Of a stretch of 43,279 nucleotides of DNA, positions 38,336 through 43,279 are shown piece after piece. The stretch's first letter is position 1, and the number at the start of each line of letters is the position of its first letter. A program made the position numbers and the translations under genes. The DNA is from a virus. The notes beneath the pieces are model-generated. The model was not told where the DNA came from, did no database searches, and was given only the letters and a program-made list of their open reading frames with translations. Location: the IMG/VR virus record IMGVR_UViG_3300015076_000005, positions 1 through 43,279 of that record. One strand, 5' to 3'.

Positions 38336-39431
38336 GGTTGTGACCATCGACTCGGATACCGGGGAGATCATCAGTCCCCACACCACGGATCTCTCGGTGG
38401 TGTCGAACCAGGAGCTGATCCTGCCGACGATCACGCCGGAAGAGATGAAGGCATCGCTGGTCCGCTGGAACGAGCTCAAGGAAGCAGTCCTCGACGCCGG
38501 CGATTGGCAGTGGATCGGCAAGGACAAGGATGGCCGGGACCGCAAGTTCATCAAGAAGTCGGGCTGGGAGAAGCTGTCGATGTGCTTCTCGGTGTCGGTT
38601 CAGGTGCTCGACTTCAAGACGGAGCGCGACCTGTCGGGGCAGGTGCTGTCGGCTGAGGTCCATGCGCGCGCCACGGCTCCCAATGGCCGGTACGAGGATG
38701 GCGTCGCCGCCTGCGACATCTCAGAGGAGCGGTTCGAGAAGGCCAGTGCCCGCAAGAAGGTCCACCACGACATCCTGGCCACCGCTGAGACCCGGGCACG
38801 CAACCGTGCCTGTTCCAATCTCTTCGGTCACGGGGAGGTTTCCTACGAGGAAGCGCAGACCGTGTCCGGTGAAAGCCCGGATTATGGGCCGGGAGCAGGC
38901 TCTGATGGGCCTAGCCGCCCCGTGGCGCCCTCGGCTGGCTCTCAGGGCCATACCGCCGTTGCCGGGCCGCCATGCCCGAAAAACGCCAACCACATCATGG
39001 TCGCCAAACAGCGCAAGAACGATGGCAAGGGTGGTCCGGCCGGGTCGTGGTACTGGAAGTGCCCCAAGCGGGACGAGAACGGGGAGAACGGCTGGTGTAA
39101 CGGCTACCGCAACTACGAGGATGGTGAGCGGTTGATCATTGCCAACCCCGTCCACCACGATCTCTCGCAGATGGGCAACCCGGAGGACGAGCTGCTGCCC
39201 GGTCCGGTGGAGGCTGAGTACCCGCCTGCGGTGGTCTACCAATGGCTGCTGACCCTGCCCAGGGAGAACATCCCCTTCACGCTGAAGATGGTGGGACTGG
39301 GCAAGGAGGACCTCGTAAAGAAACTCGAGGGCGTCGAACCTGTAACCCTCGAGGTTCTCTACAAGCTGGTTCAGACCAAGCTCAAGATCGCGGCACTGCC
39401 GTCAAGCCTGGACCCCGAAGCGGGCAGCTAG
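38313..39431 (+). CDS. Putative ssDNA-annealing/recombination protein with zinc ribbon (372 aa)
   Basis: ATG 38313 follows gaaggaggtcagga. The segment AEVHARATAPNGRYEDGVA, then HDILATAETRARNRACSNLF and GHGEVSYEEA, resembles phage proteins of recombination modules in which an A.TRA.NRA...L.G.GEVS.EE motif occurs. After a linker (about 185-215), CPKNANHIMVAKQ...WYWKCPK...WC forms a zinc-ribbon-like part (about 218-265). The C-terminus is helical. This suggests a ssDNA-binding or annealing role beside RusA and the SSB-like protein. The motif is recalled, not searched. Confidence 0.45.
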   Translation: MATVMEGEVVTIDSDTGEIISPHTTDLSVVSNQELILPTITPEEMKASLVRWNELKEAVLDAGDWQWIGKDKDGRDRKFIKKSGWEKLSMCFSVSVQVLDFKTERDLSGQVLSAEVHARATAPNGRYEDGVAACDISEERFEKASARKKVHHDILATAETRARNRACSNLFGHGEVSYEEAQTVSGESPDYGPGAGSDGPSRPVAPSAGSQGHTAVAGPPCPKNANHIMVAKQRKNDGKGGPAGSWYWKCPKRDENGENGWCNGYRNYEDGERLIIANPVHHDLSQMGNPEDELLPGPVEAEYPPAVVYQWLLTLPRENIPFTLKMVGLGKEDLVKKLEGVEPVTLEVLYKLVQTKLKIAALPSSLDPEAGS

Positions 39432-39752
39432 CTCGCTCACGATCGCCATTCCTGATGGGGTGAAGGCCGGGATCTCATCGTTCTCGGCCTTCACCACCTT
39501 GTCCATCCGGCGGTGCATCTGACGGGTCACCATCGACATCCCCTCCCGGTTGGTGGTGAAGACGTAGGCCAGCGGCTTCTTGAGATCCTGGCCCTTGCTG
39601 GTGAACCATCCGTGGGCTGCGTCCAGCGCCCCGATCACATCCTCGGTGCTGAATCCTCCCGGCTGAGAGTCGATCCACTGGTTCTTTGACTCGGACCAGG
39701 AGTAGCCGTGCGAGCACAGCCACTCCATGATCCGCTGGTGATCGGTCTTCAT
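39402..39752 (-). CDS. Hypothetical protein (116 aa)
   Basis: ATG 39752 is the likely start (MKTDHQRIMEWLCSHGYSW); the frame further upstream is unlikely coding. The gene is convergent with the annealing-like gene and overlaps its last 30 bases. It has helical segments (TEDVIGALDAAHGWFTSKG; MSMVTRQMHRRMDKVVKAEN) and a winged-helix-like end (PSGMAIVSELAARFG). Possibly DNA-binding. No family recognised. Confidence 0.55.
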   Translation of the reverse strand: MKTDHQRIMEWLCSHGYSWSESKNQWIDSQPGGFSTEDVIGALDAAHGWFTSKGQDLKKPLAYVFTTNREGMSMVTRQMHRRMDKVVKAENDEIPAFTPSGMAIVSELAARFGVQA

Positions 39753-39813
39753 TCTGAGGATTTGAGGATGGGGTTTAAGGACGACGGGGCACGGGGTACG
39801 GAGGATTTGGATA

Positions 39814-40014
39814 TCACAGAAGATCGACCTTCTTGAGTATCCATGGCTGATAGTGGGTGGTCTTCCGGAAGGTTTCTCCCAGCGACATGGCACCGTGTTT
39901 CTGGTACGAAGTTTCGGCTCGAATGGCGATTTCCATAGCCTGATCGTCGGTCTTGGCTTCGATGTAGATGTGCAGGGTCTGGTTGCGCTCAAGGATGACC
40001 CTGTACCTAGCCAT
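39814..40014 (-). CDS. Small hypothetical protein (66 aa)
   Basis: ATG 40014 overlaps the previous gene's end. Strand-helix-strand layout: ARYRVILERNQTLHIYIEAK, TDDQAMEIAIRAETSYQKHG, then a basic end. This small ferredoxin-like fold is common in phage accessory proteins. No family recognised. Confidence 0.6.
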   Translation of the reverse strand: MARYRVILERNQTLHIYIEAKTDDQAMEIAIRAETSYQKHGAMSLGETFRKTTHYQPWILKKVDLL

Positions 40015-40216
40015 CGTCACGGCCCATGTGGACCAGCTCGTAGTTGCAGGTTGTGGCCTCTCCGTCGATGGCATCGGAGTAGCTGATCTCGTTCTGCTCC
40101 TCCAGCACCTTGTTGACATACCACTCGGCCTTCTTGCGGCTGGAGGCGTTGAAGAAGATCGTCGAGTGGATCTCAGCCTTGAACTCTGCTGAGTAGCGCT
40201 TGAGCTTTTTGGCCAT
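40007..40216 (-). CDS. Small hypothetical protein (69 aa)
   Basis: ATG 40216 overlaps the DUF932 stop (TGATG). Basic start (AKKLKRYSAEFKAEIHST), helix (SRKKAEWYVNKVLEEQNEIS), then a strand with His (CNYELVHMGRDDG). It shares its fold pattern with the following 66-aa protein, so the two could be paralogues or partners. No family recognised. Confidence 0.6.
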   Translation of the reverse strand: MAKKLKRYSAEFKAEIHSTIFFNASSRKKAEWYVNKVLEEQNEISYSDAIDGEATTCNYELVHMGRDDG

Positions 40217-41172
40217 CAGGGCCGGCTCAGCAGGAGAGCTGCCTTCTGCGGGTAGCCCTTCGCCATGAAGATGCTCTGGGTCCGGTTGGCCGCGCTGCTG
40301 TTCAGCTTGGTGGCCCGGCGGTTGACGTAGTGGTCGTTCCAGGCCACCACCGCGTTGAGCGCACCCCACTTGGTGCCGCGGATGTTGTTGAGGTCATCGC
40401 TGCGGGCGTAGATCTCGTGGACCTTGGCACGCTTGTTGAGGGCGATGGTCTTAGACCGCTGGGAATCACCACGGATTGGGAACATGTGGTTGACGAAGCC
40501 GTCGAACTGGTGATCGTTCATCTTCAGCATCGCCAGCTTCTCGGCATTGTCCGCCATCCGCTGCCAGCTGACCTCTGCCAGCCCCAGCACCCGGCGTGCC
40601 TCCTCGAGCCGCTCTGACATGTCTCCGACGTGCCGGAAGGTGATCTCCCGGCCACCACCCAGGACTGCGTTCTGGAAGGTGTTGTTGCAGACCACGCGCA
40701 CCATGGTCGTCTTGAACGCGGTGGCCGAGCTGCCGTCGAAGCTGGTGCGGGCGAAGATGTACTTGAGGTGCTGCTCGCCGGCGATCCAGCAGTCGGTGGG
40801 TGGCTCGACCAGGAAGAAGATCAGACGGCCCTTCTTGAGGCTCCCTGCTGTCTTGTAGAACGCTTCCCCGGTGTCGACGAGGGTGTCCAGCGCTGCGGTC
40901 AGGTCGGACGGCTGGACGGGCTTGTACTCGTCGGTCTGGATCCCCAGCACGGAGTTGTCGCTGTCGCGCACCACAGCCTTCCAGCCGGGGATCTCCACCA
41001 TCCGACCGTCGGCGTCGTGGTGGAAGATGCTCTCCTGGTTCGCTGACCAGTCGAGGCCCGCGTATCTGAGGACCTCGTCGGAGTGAAGCGCCTTGGACGG
41101 GAGTACGACTCCCAGCTTGTGCCAGGCTGGCTGGCCGTCGGTGAGGACGAGGCTTTCTACCTCATGACCCAT
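40216..41172 (-). CDS. DUF932/TIGR03299-type phage-plasmid protein (318 aa)
   Basis: ATG 41172 has aggaggtcaaccc. The start HEVESLVLTDGQPAWHKLGV, followed by VVRDSDNSVLGIQTDEYKPV, is typical of the phage/plasmid-like family TIGR03299 (DUF932). TTMVRVVCNNTFQNAV and the His-rich end (NDHYVNRRATKLNSSAANR) also fit. The family is widespread on mobile DNA and of unknown activity, sometimes near recombination genes. It is the largest gene of the leftward block. Confidence 0.85.
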   Translation of the reverse strand: MGHEVESLVLTDGQPAWHKLGVVLPSKALHSDEVLRYAGLDWSANQESIFHHDADGRMVEIPGWKAVVRDSDNSVLGIQTDEYKPVQPSDLTAALDTLVDTGEAFYKTAGSLKKGRLIFFLVEPPTDCWIAGEQHLKYIFARTSFDGSSATAFKTTMVRVVCNNTFQNAVLGGGREITFRHVGDMSERLEEARRVLGLAEVSWQRMADNAEKLAMLKMNDHQFDGFVNHMFPIRGDSQRSKTIALNKRAKVHEIYARSDDLNNIRGTKWGALNAVVAWNDHYVNRRATKLNSSAANRTQSIFMAKGYPQKAALLLSRP

Positions 41173-41218
41173 GGGTTGACCTCCTGTGTGATTTGGATTC
41201 GGGCGTGGTGCCCGGGTA

Positions 41219-41248
41219 GGCCGTTATGCACTTTCATGCATAAAGGCC
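41219..41248. promoter_or_regulatory. Inverted repeat TTATGCA-N6-TGCATAA
   Basis: TTATGCA 41224-41230 and TGCATAA 41237-41243 are perfect halves, with GGCC/GGCC extending the stem after one mismatch. The site lies in the 86-base gap upstream of the DUF932 gene. It may be an operator or an RNA stem ending the previous gene. No U-run follows. Confidence 0.5.
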
Positions 41249-41258
41249 CAACCGAGGA

Positions 41259-41627
41259 TCAGGCTCCTACGAGTCCTTCTTCAGTGACCTTGTGGATCGC
41301 GCAGTCGATGACTTTGAGGACATCCTCGTGCGTGGTTTCAGGTTTGTCGTTGAAGGATGCGACGTTATCGATGTGAACGTGAGAGTATCGAGTGTCGGGT
41401 AAGCAGTCGAGAAGTTGGCGTGCTGTGTCCCGGTACAACTGGTCTTCGTCGGAGTCATCGTCGAGTTCGTAGGCTGCTCCGGTGGTGGCGACGAGACAGG
41501 CACCCAGGAGGCATACCTGTCCAGTATTTGTGTCCGGGTCCCAGTCTCCAAAGTCACCCTTGACCCAGTGCTTGGGATCCGAGAGAATGTCACGGACCTT
41601 CTGGAGCTTCTCAGCGACCTCGTTCAT
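41259..41627 (-). CDS. DUF6197-like protein (122 aa)
   Basis: ATG 41627 has aaggaggtcaa. The order is a helix with VRDILSDPKHWVKGDFGD, then GQVCLLGACLVATTGAAYEL, then a helical region and VASFNDKPETTHEDVLKVID. This pattern (LxxPxxWxxG, CxLGA, FND and EDVL) is the one I associate with DUF6197, common in actinobacteria and their phages. Function unknown. Confidence 0.7.
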   Translation of the reverse strand: MNEVAEKLQKVRDILSDPKHWVKGDFGDWDPDTNTGQVCLLGACLVATTGAAYELDDDSDEDQLYRDTARQLLDCLPDTRYSHVHIDNVASFNDKPETTHEDVLKVIDCAIHKVTEEGLVGA

Positions 41628-41636
41628 TTGACCTCC

Positions 41637-41870
41637 TTAGTCCTTGTCCCCGCTGTAATGCGGAGGGTAATTGGCTTCAGTGGGCCAATCGAGTGCCGTC
41701 ACCTCGTTGCGAGGCTTGGACTCGATGCTGACCTCGATCCTGTGGTCGTACCGGACGCCGGCGACCACGCTGGCTGCCTTGACGTGAAGTGGGGGCCTGG
41801 AATGAACCCAGACCCCCATGTAGTGGATCACGCCCAGGCCGCAGTTGACGCACCGCGGCTGTGGAACCAT
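41637..41870 (-). CDS. Small CxxC protein (77 aa)
   Basis: ATG 41870 overlaps closely with the previous stop (TAG at 41872-41874). RCVNCGLGVIHYMGVWVHSR gives CxxC with later His residues, a possible zinc site. Beta-rich middle (HRIEVSIESKP) and a short acidic end. There is no clear ribosome-binding site; coupling is likely. Confidence 0.55.
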   Translation of the reverse strand: MVPQPRCVNCGLGVIHYMGVWVHSRPPLHVKAASVVAGVRYDHRIEVSIESKPRNEVTALDWPTEANYPPHYSGDKD

Positions 41871-41871
41871 G

Positions 41872-42192
41872 CTAGAAGGGTGCTGAGCCGTCGGAGATGA
41901 AGCTGGCCTCAGCTGCGGCTACCTGCATGGCTTTCTCGGTCTCCTCAGCGGCTTTCTTCTCCTTCTCGGCCAGCTTCTCAGCCTTGTACTTGGCAAGAAT
42001 TTCCGGCCACTTGACCGTCAGCTTCTCGACGATCTCCTTGATGTGGGTGTCGTTGAGCTCGATCCAGACTGTGGCTTCGTGGGTCGTGGAGATGACGAGC
42101 TTGCAATTCGGCTCCTCACCCCAGAGGTAGTCGTAGATCGTGATCACGGGACGCTCGGACCGCGTCAGGTCGAGGTTGACCTGGGTGTTCAT
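41872..42192 (-). CDS. Hypothetical protein with charged helical C-terminus (106 aa)
   Basis: ATG 42192 has aggaggtcaagca. Residues 1-55 are beta-rich (RPVITIYDYLWGEEPNCKLV; HEATVWIELNDTHI), and residues 56-95 form a highly charged coiled coil (KYKAEKLAEKEKKAAEETEK). The end is polar. The two-part layout suggests a binding domain plus oligomer helix. No family recognised. Confidence 0.65.
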   Translation of the reverse strand: MNTQVNLDLTRSERPVITIYDYLWGEEPNCKLVISTTHEATVWIELNDTHIKEIVEKLTVKWPEILAKYKAEKLAEKEKKAAEETEKAMQVAAAEASFISDGSAPF

Positions 42193-42204
42193 TGCTTGAC
42201 CTCC

Positions 42205-42678
42205 TCAGTAACTGTTGCTGATACGAGGGTTCATGCCGGCGTTCTCCAGCTCCTCGTATTTGTCGACGAACTCGACGAACTGCTCGAAGTGCTCCTTGCC
42301 GTACTCGGCGTTGTCGGAGTAGCGCTCCATGCAGGCGATCTCGGTGCCCTCCAGCCGGGAACGTAGTAGGTCCACGGGGATGTGGACGTCACCTTCTTCG
42401 TTCCAGGTGCAGCGCGTGGCGACCTGCTCCTGCTCACGCACCATGGTTGCGAGACTGGTTCCCCATGGACCGGGAGCTTCCTTGAGCCACTCCTCCCTGC
42501 TGGTGGCGTAGGACTCGGGCATCAGCACCTCGCTGGCCCGACGGCCGGAGAAGTAGCTCTCACGGATGTAGACGCCCTTGCCGTTGTTGATGGATCCCCA
42601 GCTCTCGGGGTGATCCCAGTTGACTCCCTTTTTGGGTTCAGGTTTCCCGTCCCATTCGAGGTAGATGTCGACACCCAA
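42205..42678 (-). CDS. Hypothetical protein (157 aa)
   Basis: TTG 42678 is chosen because aaggaggtcaag lies directly before it; ATG 42729 is too far. It begins LGVDIYLEWDGKPEPKKGVN and includes GKGVYIRESYFSGRRASEV, a pattern I associate with actinophage proteins of unknown role. The C-terminal half is helical and acidic (EHFEQFVEFVDKYEELENAG). Confidence 0.65.
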   Translation of the reverse strand: MGVDIYLEWDGKPEPKKGVNWDHPESWGSINNGKGVYIRESYFSGRRASEVLMPESYATSREEWLKEAPGPWGTSLATMVREQEQVATRCTWNEEGDVHIPVDLLRSRLEGTEIACMERYSDNAEYGKEHFEQFVEFVDKYEELENAGMNPRISNSY

Positions 42679-42688
42679 CTTGACCTCC

Positions 42689-42928
42689 TTACCAGCTGAT
42701 GCCGGTGCTTGTCTGCCGGCGTATGCCATAGACGTTGACGTGCTTGAACGAGTACGACTGCTTCTTGAACCCCTGCCACGTCTCGTGGTAGATCGTCAGG
42801 GGCTCCTCCGACTCATAGATCTCCGAGTAGAGCTGGTAGCTCTCCTCAGGATCCAGGGATTCCTTGATCGTGAACCCGTTGCCCATCGCGTCGACGGCAC
42901 GGATGACGAATCTCTGCTGTGGGGGCAT
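42689..42928 (-). CDS. Hypothetical protein (79 aa)
   Basis: ATG 42928 with aggaggtca immediately upstream. Beta-rich, Tyr/Glu-rich sequence: QRFVIRAVDAMGNGFTIKES, YQLYSEIYESEEPLTIYHE, then SYSFKHVNVYGIRRQTS. It resembles a small beta-barrel. No family recognised. Confidence 0.65.
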   Translation of the reverse strand: MPPQQRFVIRAVDAMGNGFTIKESLDPEESYQLYSEIYESEEPLTIYHETWQGFKKQSYSFKHVNVYGIRRQTSTGISW

Positions 42929-42965
42929 TGACCTCCTTTGCGGCTGTGGACCGTGGTGACGGATT

Positions 42966-43279
42966 TTACTGCGTGGCCCGGTACTGCCAGTTCTTCGCTT
43001 CCTCGATCGTCTTCACCAGCAGCACCGGGATCTGACGGCGGTTCATCTCTCCCGCCAACGCCCTCCCCCTCACACTGCCGGCCGGGTACGGGTGCACCAG
43101 GAACATCATGTCCCACTGGTCAAACCCGATGTACTCCCCCCACGGGGTCACGCTCAGGAAGCGAAACCCGTGCGGCTGCTCACAGATCTTTCGATCCTGC
43201 TCGGAACACAACACCCTGATCGTCGCTCCAATCGGTAGCGCGGCGTACACCGCCCTCAGAGCCTCTCCCTCGGGATCAT
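42966..43279 (-). CDS. SLOG/DUF2493-like protein, 3' part (split by contig ends)
   Basis: This is the C-terminal part of the gene that starts at TTG 200 across the junction. It reads open to the contig end. The segment FDQWDMMFLVHPYPAGSVRG, then RALAGEMNRRQIPVLLVK, fits the second half of a SLOG/DUF2493 Rossmann-like domain, in which a GS/R loop binds a nucleotide-like ligand and a helix is followed by the IPV strand. Start choices inside this piece (43250) are artefacts of the split. Confidence 0.6.
   Translation of the reverse strand, partial: DPEGEALRAVYAALPIGATIRVLCSEQDRKICEQPHGFRFLSVTPWGEYIGFDQWDMMFLVHPYPAGSVRGRALAGEMNRRQIPVLLVKTIEEAKNWQYRATQ
43154..43279. repeat. Terminal direct repeat, right copy
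   Basis: These bases are identical to 17-142 and end exactly at the contig end, as expected for overlap between the ends of a circular or permuted genome. Confidence 0.85.

Noticed and set aside
1-43279. tRNA genes, integrase, attachment sites
   Set aside because: I saw no cloverleaf with a tRNA-like arm set, no recombinase motifs and no att-like core; absence is by eye only.

Overview
The window is the essentially complete genome of a tailed double-stranded DNA phage (Caudoviricetes). The last 126 bases (43154-43279) repeat bases 17-142 exactly, and one gene is split across the junction, so the contig closes into a circle or is terminally redundant. The host is most likely a high-GC actinobacterium. 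The reasons are GC-rich codon use, frequent GTG and TTG starts, a PGRP-type amidase with a Pro/Val linker, and small genes of kinds I associate with actinophages (DUF4326, DUF6197-like, DUF932, a Gp37-like tail-protein fragment). I see no integrase, tRNA, DNA polymerase, primase or helicase. Lifestyle and host are inferred.

Layout. (1) The left minus-strand block (2444 down to 427, continuing through the junction to 43279 and down to 39402) holds small accessory genes: DUF4326, an OB-fold/SSB-like protein, zinc-binding proteins, tiny membrane proteins, a SLOG-like protein, a DUF6197-like protein and DUF932. Most have the same ribosome-binding box, aggaggtcaa, just before the start codon. (2) Positions 2460-3434 carry no credible gene but many perfect inverted repeats, GNRA-type loops, a 13-bp long-range helix and a possible pseudoknot. 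I interpret this as a giant structured non-coding RNA on the plus strand, the most interesting object here. (3) The plus-strand late block (4145-32703) contains a few small genes, large terminase, portal, a 1967-aa virion protein, a LysM protein, a fibre-like protein, scaffold candidates, a SU10-type major capsid protein, decoration-like proteins, a run of tiny proteins with basic tails, a connector-like protein, a ClpX-like unfoldase, a tail hub-like protein, an HxH fibre, a C1q-tipped fibre, an amidase endolysin and two holin candidates. Nearly every gene overlaps the next by 1-8 bases. (4) The right minus-strand block (38038 down to 32721) holds RusA, a chain of mosaic small genes sharing repeated DNA modules, a nucleotidyltransferase-fold protein, coiled-coil proteins, an orphan ParB-like protein and a 30-aa membrane protein. 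(5) Inside the minus-strand territory sits a plus-strand pair (38096-39431): an Xre-type regulator and a putative ssDNA-annealing/recombination protein.

How it fits together: terminase, portal, scaffold and capsid genes build and fill the head. No conventional tape-measure gene was found, and the giant protein next to the portal suggests ejected internal proteins and a short tail. The amidase and holins lyse the cell. Replication seems to rely on host polymerase, with phage SSB-like, annealing and RusA functions assisting recombination. The ClpX-like ATPase among the tail genes and the giant RNA are the parts least explained by known phage biology.
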